64,000 bases of DNA from Candidatus Methylomicrobium oryzae. GTDB taxonomy: Bacteria; Pseudomonadota; Gammaproteobacteria; Methylococcales; Methylomonadaceae. The translations under genes and the position numbers were made by a program. Below the pieces are notes generated by a model, which was not told the DNA's origin, searched no databases, and worked only from the letters and a program-made list of their open reading frames with translations. Shown here one piece after another: positions 43,911 through 52,626 of this stretch; position 1 is the stretch's first letter; each line of letters opens with the position of its first letter. The stretch is from assembly GCF_016745425.1 (NCBI RefSeq), contig NZ_JAERVK010000005.1, positions 219,083 to 283,082 of the forward strand, read 5' to 3'.

Positions 43911-44249
43911 ATGAAATCAGTCAAATATTATCCGGTATTGCTTCTGGTTCTGGTTTCGCTGTCCGGCTGTGCGACCGACGGTAACCGTTCGGAGCGGAGC
44001 GAGGACAGGGAAAGCGCCGGCGCTTACCTTGACGACAGCATGATCACCACCAAGGTTAAAACTGCCATCTTTAATGAGCCCGGTCTGGATTCTGCGGAAA
44101 TCAACGTCGAGACTTATCAAGGCAATGTGCAGCTCAGCGGTTTTGTGGAATCTCGAGAAGATATCGAACGGGCGGTTCAAGTGGCGCGACAGGTCGAAGG
44201 CGTCAAATCGGTAAAGAACGATATGCGTCTGAAAAGCCGCGCGCGATAA
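43911..44249 (+). CDS. BON-domain lipoprotein
   Basis: 112 aa. Lipobox LSGC (Cys 20), then one BON domain (ITTKVKTAIFNEPGLDSAEI, VQLSGFVESREDIERAV, VEGVKSVKNDMRL). OsmY-like BON proteins act in the periplasm in osmotic stress and bind membranes. AAGGAGAG upstream. Confidence 0.87.
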   Translation: MKSVKYYPVLLLVLVSLSGCATDGNRSERSEDRESAGAYLDDSMITTKVKTAIFNEPGLDSAEINVETYQGNVQLSGFVESREDIERAVQVARQVEGVKSVKNDMRLKSRAR

Positions 44250-44325
44250 GCCGGCCAGATGGCGAGCCATCGCATTCGCGAAGGCTTGCGGTTCGATTTA
44301 CGATTTGCCATCCGGAGAATTCCTT

Positions 44326-44877
44326 ATGCCCAACCAACATCATTTGACCGAGGTTCAAACCTTGCGTGCGCAAGCACGCCAGCACATTGAGCAGGGTGCG
44401 GTTACCGCAGGCTATGCGGCGGACGCGGAGTCGGTCGTCAAACTGCTCAACGAAGCCCTGGCCACGGAGTTGGTCTGTGTTCTGCGCTACCGCCGTCATT
44501 ATTTCATGGCACAAGGTCTTCAATCGAAAGGCGTCGCGGAGGAGTTCCTTGTCCACGCCAACGAGGAGCAGGGACATGCCGACCAGATCGCGCGGCGCAT
44601 CGTACAGTTGGGCGGCGAGCCCGATTTTTCCCCGGATACCCTGTCCCGCCGCAGCCATGCGGAATATGTCGAAGGCAGTTCGCTGGTCGATATGATCAAG
44701 GAAGATCTGGTGGCGGAGCGGATCGCGATCGACAGTTACCGCGAGATGATCCTGTATCTGGGCGACAACGACCCGACCACCCGCAATATGATGGAAAGCA
44801 TTCTCGCGGTAGAGGAAGAGCACGCCGACGAACTGGCCGATCTGCTTCAGGAACGCCTGGCGGCATCCGGCTTATGA
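44326..44877 (+). CDS. Ferritin-like/bacterioferritin-type protein
   Basis: 183 aa. Four-helix diiron marks: LNEALATELVCVLRYRRHYF (E), HANEEQGHADQIARRI (ExxH), DLVAERIAIDSYREMI and AVEEEHADELADLL (ExxH). Start at 44326 with CGGAGA upstream. It should bind iron and protect against oxidative stress. The last bases overlap the next start (ATGA). Confidence 0.87.
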   Translation: MPNQHHLTEVQTLRAQARQHIEQGAVTAGYAADAESVVKLLNEALATELVCVLRYRRHYFMAQGLQSKGVAEEFLVHANEEQGHADQIARRIVQLGGEPDFSPDTLSRRSHAEYVEGSSLVDMIKEDLVAERIAIDSYREMILYLGDNDPTTRNMMESILAVEEEHADELADLLQERLAASGL

Positions 44878-45200
44878 AAATCGGGTCTGTGCCCGCGATA
44901 ATCGGGCTGTCGGCTTTTACGGCCCAACTTTCCGGCTGCGGGTACGGCGAACTGATCCGACTGTATTTTCAGGAACAGGAGTATCAGAAGGATCAGGAAC
45001 TGATCGCCGAGATCAAAGGCGCTCTGCTCGCCGATTCTGATACCCGGCATGCGCCGGTCGAGATTGAAGCCTATCTCGGGGATGTCCGCCTCAGCGGCAT
45101 GCTTGCTTCATCGAAGCAAAAGCAGCGTGCGGAAGATATCACCGAACAGGTCAGCGGCGTGGAATCGGTGGTTAACGCGATCGAAGTGCGGGGCCGGTAA
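44874..45200 (+). CDS. BON-domain lipoprotein, second
   Basis: 108 aa. Lipoprotein signal with LSGC (Cys 22), then a BON domain (ELIAEIKGALLADSDTRHAP, VRLSGMLASSKQKQRAEDI, VSGVESVVNAIEV). Coupled to the ferritin-like gene by a 4-bp overlap and to the next gene by TAATG. Confidence 0.82.
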   Translation: MKIGSVPAIIGLSAFTAQLSGCGYGELIRLYFQEQEYQKDQELIAEIKGALLADSDTRHAPVEIEAYLGDVRLSGMLASSKQKQRAEDITEQVSGVESVVNAIEVRGR

Positions 45201-46357
45201 TGGTAATAAGGCGGTGCGTTCGGGACATAATTGGCCTTAGAGAAGCCCGGTACCTGTTTGCGAGTACCTGCATGTTCGGGTTATTGATTTCGCTCGGCTC
45301 CTGTTCCTTCATTCCCGGCATGCAGCTGGACCGGATCACGTTGCCGACAGGTTTCTCGATCGCGCTTTACGAGGATAATGTGCCCGGCGCCCGTACACTG
45401 GTGTTTGGCGACAAAGGCACCTTATTTGTCGGTACCGACAAGGAAGGCAAGATCTACGCCGTTCCGGCGCATCTGGGCGCCAAAGACGGCGAAGGGAACG
45501 TGTTCGTGATTGCCGAGGGCCTGCAGAATCCTCATGGCATCGCTTTCAGGGATGGCGCGCTGTATGTGGCGGAGCGCAGCCGGATACTCCGCTTCGACGA
45601 TATCGAAAACCGGCTTGACCGTCCGCCGGCACCGGCCGTGGTTCACGAGCTCGGTCTCAAATATGCCCACCACGGTCTGCGCGTGATTCATTTCGGGCCC
45701 GACGGGAAGCTCTACGTATCGATCGGGGTGCCGTGCAATATCTGCATGCCCGAGCTCGACCGCTACGGTGTGATTATTCGCCTCAACGGGAAAGGCAAGT
45801 CCGAGGTGTTCGCTCGCGGGATACGCAATTCGGTCGGCTATGACTGGCATCCCAAGACACACGAATTATGGTTTACCGATAACGGCCGCGATCTCCTGGG
45901 CAACGACGTGCCGCCCGACGAGTTGAACCATGCGCCATCGGCCGGGATGCATTTCGGTTATCCCTACTGTCATGCCGGCGAATTGCCCGATCCGGTATTC
46001 GGCCTGCGCAGTCATTGCAATGATTTTGCCGCGCCCGCGCAAAATCTGGGACCCCACGTCGCCGCGCTCGGTATGCGGTTCTATACCGGGCAACAGTTTC
46101 CGGCCTCTTACCGGAACCGGATATTCATCGCCGAGCACGGTTCGTGGAATCGCAGCCCGAAGTCGGGTTACAAGATCACGACAGTCACGCTCGCCGGCAA
46201 TCGGGCCGTGAATTACGAACCGTTCGCGGAAGGCTGGCTGCAGGGAAATTCGGCATGGGGGCGTCCGGTGGATGTGATTGTCGCGCCGGACGGCTCCCTG
46301 CTGGTTTCCGACGACGAGCGAGGTGCGATATACCGGATCAGCTATCGCGGCTTTTAG
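45200..46357 (+). CDS. PQQ-type sugar/sorbosone dehydrogenase-like lipoprotein
   Basis: 385 aa. Beta-propeller of the soluble glucose/sorbosone dehydrogenase type: GLQNPHGIAFRDGALYVAE, DGKLYVSIGVPCNICMPE, GIRNSVGYDWHPKTHELWFTDNGRD (in parts), FIAEHGSWNRS and a closing VSDDERGAIYRISY. The region before LGSC (Cys 35) suggests a lipoprotein; Met 25 (45272) would give a more usual signal peptide. PQQ-dependent oxidation of a sugar is inferred. Confidence 0.85.
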   Translation: MVIRRCVRDIIGLREARYLFASTCMFGLLISLGSCSFIPGMQLDRITLPTGFSIALYEDNVPGARTLVFGDKGTLFVGTDKEGKIYAVPAHLGAKDGEGNVFVIAEGLQNPHGIAFRDGALYVAERSRILRFDDIENRLDRPPAPAVVHELGLKYAHHGLRVIHFGPDGKLYVSIGVPCNICMPELDRYGVIIRLNGKGKSEVFARGIRNSVGYDWHPKTHELWFTDNGRDLLGNDVPPDELNHAPSAGMHFGYPYCHAGELPDPVFGLRSHCNDFAAPAQNLGPHVAALGMRFYTGQQFPASYRNRIFIAEHGSWNRSPKSGYKITTVTLAGNRAVNYEPFAEGWLQGNSAWGRPVDVIVAPDGSLLVSDDERGAIYRISYRGF

Positions 46358-46609
46358 CATTTTTCGCGGCTCCTGCACCTGCGGGCAATGCTCTTCCTTC
46401 CACGGGACAGCTTTTTTTGTGGGCTATCGAACCGACTCGGTGACGATTTGTTTTTATGATGACACTCAAGATGCATCATAGTTAGGGCAACTCCAGTCAG
46501 CGGCAACGCATGGAGGATGGCATCTCGCTAATCGAATTCCCTTTGGCCTGTAGCCGGCGGTTACGGTAAACGGAACGACGGCATCTCACCATTTCAGAGG
46601 AGAAACACT

Positions 46610-46687
46610 ATGGGCAGATATGTACTTGCATGGCTACTTGGCGTGCCGGTGTCTTTACTGATCATCATTTATCTGATTTTCCATTGA
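46610..46687 (+). CDS. 25-residue hydrophobic membrane microprotein
   Basis: ATG 46610 after AGAGGAGAAACA, encoding MGRYVLAWLLGVPVSLLIII followed by YLIFH. One membrane helix after a positively charged N-terminus. Similar tiny proteins are seen near DUF883/YqjD genes in other proteobacteria (from memory). Confidence 0.65.
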   Translation: MGRYVLAWLLGVPVSLLIIIYLIFH

Positions 46688-46817
46688 TTTTTATTCAACG
46701 GTTTCCGAGAGGGTTTTGCCATTCGGAAGCGTAATCAATAACCGGTGCCGTCAAGGACGGCATTTTTGGTTAGATCTTTATGATCTTTAATAACCCAATC
46801 AATACCAGGAGTTTATT

Positions 46818-47075
46818 ATGGAACCGACCAGAACAGCAGCTACCAATGAAACCGTGGAACGCGTCAAAGCAGGCGCGCATGAAGCTGTAGAAAAAGCGGC
46901 CGACATGACGCTCAGGGCGGCGGACACCATCAACGAAAAAAGCGGACAGGTCAGGGACGCTCAGGAGCGGCTGCAGGAGCAGATACGCGAATATGTCCGC
47001 GAAAATCCGGTGACCTCGCTGGGCATCGCCGTGGGCAGCGGGTTTATTTTGAGCCGCCTGATGGGGCATCGCTGA
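46818..47075 (+). CDS. DUF883 (ElaB/YqjD-like) protein
   Basis: 85 aa. Helical Ala/Glu/Lys body and a C-terminal Gly-rich anchor VTSLGIAVGSGFILSRLM; the YVRENPVTSL motif is typical. ElaB/YqjD proteins sit in the inner membrane and bind ribosomes in stationary phase. CAGGAG precedes the start. Confidence 0.85.
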   Translation: MEPTRTAATNETVERVKAGAHEAVEKAADMTLRAADTINEKSGQVRDAQERLQEQIREYVRENPVTSLGIAVGSGFILSRLMGHR

Positions 47076-47367
47076 ATCAGGCCTGCGCTTTCCTTTCGGG
47101 CATCACTTCATCAATTCTCCGGCCTTTATCGTACTGCTATGCGGGGCTCCTTATTTCCATTCCGCTCGTGTTGCGTTCCGATGAGCGGCCAATTGCTGGC
47201 TCAGCGTGAAAGCGCAGTACAAACCGTGTTTTACGGGGTGGTGCAAACGAGCGGAAGTGCCGGTGTTTTTTCCGTGAGGTGAGCAGGACGCGGCTTGATT
47301 GAGCCGAGGCTGTCTGGAACGCGGAAACGGGGCGTTTATTCCATTGCTTAATTTAAGGAGAAACCCT

Positions 47368-47760
47368 ATGTCAAAAAGATATTCAAAACTGGCCATCGCG
47401 TTGGCTGCCGGTTTAATGTTGACCATGGATTGGGCCGGAGCCGCAGGTAAAACGGCCGGTAGTCCGGTAGAAAATACCGAGCGCAATGTGCGCGATAAAG
47501 GCAATGCAACCTTGACGCCGGAAGATCAGCTTCAGAATGAGGGCGACCTGAGGATCACTGCCGATGTCCGCAAAGCGATTACCGGTGACGAATCGTTGTC
47601 GGTCAATGCGCATAATGCGAAAGTCATTACGCGTAACGGTACGGTCACATTGCGGGGACCTGTCAACAGCGAATCCGAAAAAAACCAACTGCAGGACATC
47701 GCCCAGAAAACGCCCGGCGTAAATCAGGTTGACAATCAGCTGGAAGTCCGGGCGCCCTAA
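47368..47760 (+). CDS. Periplasmic BON-domain protein
   Basis: 130 aa. Signal peptide (MSKRYSKLAIALAAGLMLTM, cleavage after AGA), then a BON domain (LRITADVRKAITGDESLSVN, VTLRGPVNSESEKNQL, TPGVNQVDNQLEV). AAGGAG upstream. Third BON protein of the cluster. Confidence 0.87.
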   Translation: MSKRYSKLAIALAAGLMLTMDWAGAAGKTAGSPVENTERNVRDKGNATLTPEDQLQNEGDLRITADVRKAITGDESLSVNAHNAKVITRNGTVTLRGPVNSESEKNQLQDIAQKTPGVNQVDNQLEVRAP

Positions 47761-47779
47761 TCGATTGCAGGAGAACGTC

Positions 47780-48337
47780 ATGAAGAAAGCAGTTTTTTGC
47801 ATTACTCAAACGAACGACCAAGTGGAGCGCATCGTCAGCGAACTGAAAGCGGCGGGCTTTTCCAATAACGATATTTCTGTGCTGTTGCCGGACAAGACCA
47901 GCGAACACGAAGCGGGTCATGAAAAGCATACTAAATCGCCCGAAGGCACTGCGATCGGCGGCACGATAGGCATCGGTACCGGCGCGGTGCTGGGCTGGCT
48001 GGCGGGTATCGGTACCCTGGCCATACCGGGCCTGGGCCCCTTCGTCGCGGCCGGGCCTATCATGGCGGCGCTGGGCGGTGCCGGGGTGGGAGCCGCCGCG
48101 GGCGGTCTGACCGGCGCATTGGTGGGCTTGGGGATCCCCGAATACGAGGCCAAACGCTATGAAAGCCGAATTCAGGGTGGCAATGCCTTGATTTCCGTCC
48201 ATACCGAGACTTCGGAAGCCCGATCGAAAGTGGAAGATATTTTCGAGCGCGCGAATGCTGAAGATATTTCCTCGACCGGTGAAGCTGAACCTAAGCGTTA
48301 TTCTTCGCCCGGCCCCTCCGAGCCCAGACATTATTGA
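47780..48337 (+). CDS. General-stress-type protein with glycine-zipper membrane segment
   Basis: 185 aa. N-terminal KAVFCITQTNDQVERIVSEL and FSNNDISVLLPD form a YflT/GSP17M-like domain, followed by a Gly/Ala-rich membrane hairpin (about 58-116: GTIGIGTGAVLGWLAG, AALGGAGVGAAAGGL) and a hydrophilic end. Probably a stress membrane protein. GCAGGAG lies 6 bases before the ATG at 47780. Confidence 0.8.
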   Translation: MKKAVFCITQTNDQVERIVSELKAAGFSNNDISVLLPDKTSEHEAGHEKHTKSPEGTAIGGTIGIGTGAVLGWLAGIGTLAIPGLGPFVAAGPIMAALGGAGVGAAAGGLTGALVGLGIPEYEAKRYESRIQGGNALISVHTETSEARSKVEDIFERANAEDISSTGEAEPKRYSSPGPSEPRHY

Positions 48338-48375
48338 AATTTCGTGGTGTTGTCTAACCTTAAGAGGAGGTTCAG

Positions 48376-48810
48376 ATGCTGAATATCAACAAAATCGAGA
48401 AATTGCTGAAGAACGAAATGGCCGCGGCGGAAACCTATCATCAAGCCCTGGAAAAGTTCGAAGAAGAGGCCCAAGGCAACGAACTCAATTCGCTGCAGCC
48501 GATTTATGAAGAACATACCGAGGCAGTTTCCGAGCTACAGGAAAAAATTCAGCAGTTGGGCGGTATGCCTCCCAGCGGCTCCGGCTTATGGGGATCCTGG
48601 TCCGAAGCGCTGATGGGCGGTGCCAAGTTGATCGGCAAGGATGCGATGCTGAATGCGCTTTTGGCCGGGGAAAAGAGCGGTCTGGACGACTATCAGGACG
48701 CAGCGGAGGATCCCGACGTGCCTCCCGAAGTGAGCGACCTGATCAAGTCGAAGTTTATGAATTCCCAGCAAGAGAATATCCGTGTTCTCAACCGGCTGCT
48801 CCAGAGTTAG
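48376..48810 (+). CDS. DUF2383 ferritin-like protein
   Basis: 144 aa. Helical bundle with NKIEKLLKNEMAAAETYHQA, YEEHTEAVSELQEKIQ and LLAGEKSGLDDYQDA; Glu and His spacing resembles ferritin-like DUF2383/PA2169. AGAGGAGG upstream. Metal binding probable, role unknown. Confidence 0.82.
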   Translation: MLNINKIEKLLKNEMAAAETYHQALEKFEEEAQGNELNSLQPIYEEHTEAVSELQEKIQQLGGMPPSGSGLWGSWSEALMGGAKLIGKDAMLNALLAGEKSGLDDYQDAAEDPDVPPEVSDLIKSKFMNSQQENIRVLNRLLQS

Positions 48811-48821
48811 AGGTAATCGTA

Positions 48822-49151
48822 ATGAAGACTTTCACTTTTTTCCGGAAAAAAGGATGGGTGCCGTTCGTGTTCGGCGTCATGCTGGCCGGCATCGCTCAAC
48901 CTTCGCATTCGCGCGGCGCAGAGACTGTGCCGGGCGACGTTAGGCAGCAACAAGGCGAAGCCATGCAGCCGGCGCCCAGCTTTCGGGAAGCGGATAAAAA
49001 CGGCGACCATTACGTGAGCAAGGAAGAACTGCAGGGCTATCCTTATCTGCTCAAGCGCTTCGATGAGGTGGATGCCGGCAAGACGGGACGCCTGGAAGAA
49101 CACGAATATGGCAATCTGGTGATGGAAAAAAGCCGGGAAAAAGGCCGGTAA
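48822..49151 (+). CDS. Exported EF-hand protein
   Basis: 109 aa. Signal peptide ending around SHSRG; two EF-hand-like loops, DKNGDHYVSKEE and DAGKTGRLEEHE. Likely binds calcium in the periplasm. Starts 11 bp after the DUF2383 stop, AGAGG upstream. Confidence 0.8.
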   Translation: MKTFTFFRKKGWVPFVFGVMLAGIAQPSHSRGAETVPGDVRQQQGEAMQPAPSFREADKNGDHYVSKEELQGYPYLLKRFDEVDAGKTGRLEEHEYGNLVMEKSREKGR

Positions 49152-49233
49152 ATCCGGCTGCCGGACACTGTTTCGTACCGGATTCGGTTCCGCCAAAATG
49201 TCTATTTTTTAATATTCAACGGAGGTAACTGTT

Positions 49234-49479
49234 ATGGCAAACATGGACAAACTGTCGAGTGCGGCAGAAGAAGCTGGCGAAAGAATTGCAGACGCCACCC
49301 GCCAAGCGGCCGAAGCGCTTGGCGAAAAGGGCGAACAATTAATGGATATGGAAGAGCAGTTCATGAAGCAATGCCGCGACTGCATCCGCAATCATCCGAT
49401 CACCTCGATCAGCATCGCATTGGCGGCCGGTTATCTTTTGAGCCGGATGACGCATACCTGCGAGTACCGGAGAAGATAA
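49234..49479 (+). CDS. Second DUF883-like protein
   Basis: 81 aa. Ala/Glu helix, then CRDCIRNHPITSISIALAAG and YLLSRM as anchor, matching the layout of the 46818 protein. Its stop abuts the next ATG at 49480. Start preceded by GGAGGT. Confidence 0.8.
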   Translation: MANMDKLSSAAEEAGERIADATRQAAEALGEKGEQLMDMEEQFMKQCRDCIRNHPITSISIALAAGYLLSRMTHTCEYRRR

Positions 49480-49899
49480 ATGGCGATTCGTCCCCATGAA
49501 GACAGATCGGTCCGTTTTTCCGCCGTTCCCGCCGAGCCGGAGGAACGGCATGCCGACTTGCTGGAAGACCTTCAACTGTTATGGCTTGATCTGCGCGGAC
49601 TGACGCATGATCATTTGCAGCTTGCCGCACTCGAAGCGAGGCGGGCCGGCGCCAGTTTGGCCGTTATGCTGGCGGCGGGCGTGGTGATGGCGGTCCTGCT
49701 GATCAGCGTGTGGGGCGGGCTGATGGCCGCTGCTGCACTGGCCCTGATGCAAAGCCATGTCATGGGCGATATCGAAGCCATTTTATCGATTGCCGGAGCC
49801 AATTTGGTGGCTGCATTGCTTCTGTTCTGGTTCGTGCGGCGCAAAAGCCGTGATCTGCTCTTTCCGGAGACGATTAATAGCTTTCAAGATAAGGAGTAA
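49480..49899 (+). CDS. Phage-holin-III-like (DUF1469/YqjE) membrane protein
   Basis: 139 aa. Helical N-terminus (LLEDLQLLWLDLRGLTHDHL, QLAALEARRAG), two membrane helices (about 64-87 and 101-118) and a basic end RRKSRDLLFPETI. This is the YqjE type found after YqjD/DUF883. Confidence 0.82.
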   Translation: MAIRPHEDRSVRFSAVPAEPEERHADLLEDLQLLWLDLRGLTHDHLQLAALEARRAGASLAVMLAAGVVMAVLLISVWGGLMAAAALALMQSHVMGDIEAILSIAGANLVAALLLFWFVRRKSRDLLFPETINSFQDKE

Positions 49900-49902
49900 A
49901 AA

Positions 49903-50382
49903 ATGACGGACCAGAATAATAATCACCGCAAAGAGGACAACGGTACGCTGACCGCTAAGATTGAGGAAACCGAACGCCGGTTGTGGAACCGGCAGTTGAG
50001 TACGCATATTCACACGGACGCATTGATCAAGGACCTGAGGCGTGAGCTGGCGTCGCCCACTACGCTGTTACTGGCGAGCGAGCTGGGCTTTATTGTCGGC
50101 GAACTGACCAAGCGTCCGTCCAAACCGGAACACGCTGCCGCCGACAGGGAGGTCGATGGCGTCTCGCTTTCGCGTGCCGAAGCGACGCCTTTGAAGGAAG
50201 CGCTGGACTTCGGCAGTTTGCTGATCACGCTGTTTCACGCGTTGCCGCCCACCTGGATCCTGGAAACTTTCCATCCGGCCGAAGAAGAGACGAAGCCGAA
50301 AACGGAACCGGCTGCTGCCGGAAAACCGAAAGCGGGGGTGGAACTGTCCAAAAGTGGAAAATCGGCTTTCGCTTCCCGATAA
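49903..50382 (+). CDS. Hypothetical protein, third in a YqjDE-like operon
   Basis: 159 aa. Helical; ELASPTTLLLASELGFIVGE looks like the YqjK-type membrane-associated segment, and the C-terminus is Lys/Pro/Ala rich. AAGGAG sits before the start, 3 bp after the previous stop. Confidence 0.7.
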   Translation: MTDQNNNHRKEDNGTLTAKIEETERRLWNRQLSTHIHTDALIKDLRRELASPTTLLLASELGFIVGELTKRPSKPEHAAADREVDGVSLSRAEATPLKEALDFGSLLITLFHALPPTWILETFHPAEEETKPKTEPAAAGKPKAGVELSKSGKSAFASR

Positions 50383-50421
50383 AACGGGGCAAGCCAGAGA
50401 AATTCTTGAGATAAAATGCAA

Positions 50422-50463
50422 AGAACGGCGATCATCGATCTGTGACTGCCGCCGTTCTTTTTC
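50422..50463 (+). terminator. Terminator of the YqjDE-like operon
   Basis: Stem AGAACGGCG / CGCCGTTCT (50422-50430, 50450-50458) followed by five Ts, 40 bp after the operon end. Confidence 0.8.
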
Positions 50464-50485
50464 CGGGGATGCGTCGAGTAAAGCG

Positions 50486-50794
50486 CTATTGGGCTGCCGT
50501 TAGATGTTGGCTGGCTTCCTGAGCGGCTTTTTGAGCGGCGCTGCCGTTGTTTTGATTGCCTTGATTAACCGCTTCCTGCAGGCTCTTGATGCCCGCATCC
50601 AGGTGCTGATCGGCAGTTGCTGCATGTGTTAACGCTTCTTGAGCGTGTTGGGCGATTGCCTTGCCATCCGTTTGTTTGGCGGCCATCATCGTATGCTCGA
50701 CAGCTTGCTGAAGGTGGTTTTCTTCCGCATAGACGGTAATGGCGCCCAAACCCAGCATGACGCCGGACAGTACATTGATCATTTTGATATTCAT
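50486..50794 (-). CDS. SmbP-like exported small metal-binding protein
   Basis: 102 aa. Signal peptide (LSGVMLGLGAITVYA), then helical repeats with regularly spaced His (LQQAVEHTMMAAKQTDG, IAQHAQEALTHAATADQHL). SmbP of Nitrosomonas binds copper through such a His-rich helical hairpin. AGGAGA upstream. Confidence 0.75.
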   Translation of the reverse strand: MNIKMINVLSGVMLGLGAITVYAEENHLQQAVEHTMMAAKQTDGKAIAQHAQEALTHAATADQHLDAGIKSLQEAVNQGNQNNGSAAQKAAQEASQHLTAAQ

Positions 50795-50843
50795 CAGGAA
50801 TCTCCTTTTGCCGAAAGAAATGGGCCGCGCAAGCCCAAAACGA

Positions 50844-50875
50844 AACCGCGCTGCCGAAGCAGCGCGGTTAAAAAA
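50844..50875 (-). terminator. Terminator of the PRC-barrel gene, UUCG loop
   Basis: An 11-bp stem (AACCGCGCTGC / GCAGCGCGGTT) around a TTCG tetraloop, read on the minus strand. The run of six Ts (plus-strand As 50870-50875) lies on the upstream side, so it also fits a terminator read in plus direction into A-run; placement after the minus gene favours the former. Confidence 0.6.
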
Positions 50876-50883
50876 TCCGTGGA

Positions 50884-51315
50884 TTAGTGACGGGTTGTGC
50901 CGGTTTCGTGGGTATACGGTTGCGTTCCGTAGAAGGAATGCACTTCATTGGCCCAGGTTTCGTCGGCCATATCCGGCCAGCGGTCGGGGTCGAATCCCGG
51001 GGCGCTTTCCAGGCGTTCCTTGTCGACGTCCAAAGTAAAACGTTTGTTTTTCGTATCGAGTTTCAAGGCATTCCACGGTACGGCAAACAATTTTTCGCCG
51101 AGCGACAGAATGCCTCCGAAAGACAAGACCGCATAAGCGACTTTGCCGGTAGTCATGTCCAGCATGATTTCCTTGATATCTCCGAGATCCTCTTCCTTGC
51201 TGTTGTAGACATCATTGCCAAGCAGCGTGTCCGCCCCCATCAGGCGCGGACCCGGACCTTCATCGCTGAGCCGGTTCTTATATATGCCGTAAGTGTCGCG
51301 ATCTACATAACTCAT
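50884..51315 (-). CDS. PRC-barrel domain protein
   Basis: 143 aa. PRC-barrel strands are MGADTLLGNDVYNSKEEDLG, IKEIMLDMTTGKVAYAVLSF and KLFAVPWNALKLD. The C-terminal FDPDRWPDMADETWANEV is common in stress-associated members. Start 51315 has GAGGAC 9 bases upstream; ATG two codons earlier overlaps that box. Confidence 0.85.
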   Translation of the reverse strand: MSYVDRDTYGIYKNRLSDEGPGPRLMGADTLLGNDVYNSKEEDLGDIKEIMLDMTTGKVAYAVLSFGGILSLGEKLFAVPWNALKLDTKNKRFTLDVDKERLESAPGFDPDRWPDMADETWANEVHSFYGTQPYTHETGTTRH

Positions 51316-51641
51316 AGTCATGTCCTCAATAAAATAAATCAAAACTAACTGGAATATTTCGTCCAGAACCCTAGGCGGAAAAATAACTGCAACGCCGGAA
51401 AAAATCGGTACGGTGCCGCACTTTAAAAATTCATTTCGAGCAGGAAGAATCCGCCGGCCATAGCCGGTTTATGTGCTTAAGCGTACCGACGGGGCGGCTT
51501 TAAACCGGTAATCTTTCGCGCATCTATTGATATAGAGACCGAACAAATGCACGCTGAGCAGCTATTCGATTTTGGGTTGTCGGCTTATTGCCCGAGTAGG
51601 TGTTCATCAGTTTCTTTTAACCGGTTGTGGAGAATATAGCT
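51316..51641. other. Divergent intergenic region
   Basis: 326 bp with promoters for the PRC-barrel and 51642 genes expected. A CGGAAAAAATCGGTACGG region and GGCGGAAA/TTTAAACC bits show no strong structure. No gene. Confidence 0.4.
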
Positions 51642-52544
51642 ATGAGCAATTTACCTTATGAAGAAACGCACAAACCGCATATCGGCTCCGGCATTTCCCC
51701 CCAGAGATCAAGGCGGATGCGGTGGATAAAAGGGATATCCTGGACGTCGGTGTTTGCCGGCGTGGTTGTCGCTTTGGGTGTTCAGATGCTGCTGAGCACG
51801 CTGGGCACCGGGATCGGGATGAGCATGATCGACCCGTTGCGCGCCCAAGATACGCCGACTGTGAGCGAATTCAGCATCGGCGCCGGCTTATGGTGGGTCG
51901 TATCGAGTTTTCTTTCGCTGTTTATCGGCGGTTGGGTGGCGGCGCAGTTTTCGGGATACCTGCGTCATCTGGACGGGGTCTTGCACGGGCTGCTCGTCTG
52001 GGCGCTGGGCACCCTGATCACAATCTATTTTCTGGGTAGCGCGATCGGTTCGATAGCGAGCGGCACCGGCAATATGTTAAACGCAGGCACGCGCAGCGTG
52101 GCGGAAAAAGCGGTAACGGTCGTCTCGGGGGACGAGATCAGAAAAGATGCCGAGGGGCTGTTATTGCGCCAGCCAAGACCAGGTGTAGAACCTCGGTCGG
52201 CCATCATGGATCCGGAATTCAGCATGGCGCTGGAACGGTTTCTGACGGCGGAAGACAGGAATGCTAAGGAAATCAATCGCACCGCGCTGATCAATCTGCT
52301 GACCGCGCGGACCGGGTTGAGCATCGACGAGGCAACCAATCGGGTAAATCGATGGGAAAGAACCTACGCACAGGCCGAGCAAAAAGTGCGGGAAGCCGCC
52401 GATCAGGCCGCGAAAGCGGTGGCATGGTCGGCCTTGTGGGGTTTCCTGGTAATCCTGGTGAGCGCCATCGCGGCCGCGGTAGGCGGTTATGTCGGCACAC
52501 AGGTTCCGGACGGAGAGGCGCGCGAGAGAAGCATGAGCCGCTAA
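51642..52544 (+). CDS. Conserved membrane protein (PhnA-like family in some databases)
   Basis: 300 aa. Three N-terminal membrane helices (SVFAGVVVALGVQMLLSTL, GLWWVVSSFLSLFIGGWVA, LLVWALGTLITIYFLG), a helical middle, and a final membrane helix (AVAWSALWGFLVILVSAIAA) with YVGTQVPDG. ATG 51642 is taken, with GGAG 9 bases upstream. Function unknown. Confidence 0.75.
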   Translation: MSNLPYEETHKPHIGSGISPQRSRRMRWIKGISWTSVFAGVVVALGVQMLLSTLGTGIGMSMIDPLRAQDTPTVSEFSIGAGLWWVVSSFLSLFIGGWVAAQFSGYLRHLDGVLHGLLVWALGTLITIYFLGSAIGSIASGTGNMLNAGTRSVAEKAVTVVSGDEIRKDAEGLLLRQPRPGVEPRSAIMDPEFSMALERFLTAEDRNAKEINRTALINLLTARTGLSIDEATNRVNRWERTYAQAEQKVREAADQAAKAVAWSALWGFLVILVSAIAAAVGGYVGTQVPDGEARERSMSR

Positions 52545-52626
52545 ATAAACTATAGGGCCACATAAAAATTCAAAGTCTTACAAGTGCGGTGTATGGGTTA
52601 TCGCAAATGTATGAGAGGTAAATATT

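Noticed and set aside
47663..48331. 222-codon minus-strand frame opposite the glycine-zipper gene
   Set aside because: Antisense shadow; the plus-strand frame has a ribosome site and family features.
48588..48821. Upstream extension of the EF-hand protein
   Set aside because: This part overlaps the DUF2383 gene out of frame; signal peptide and ribosome site fix the start at 48822.
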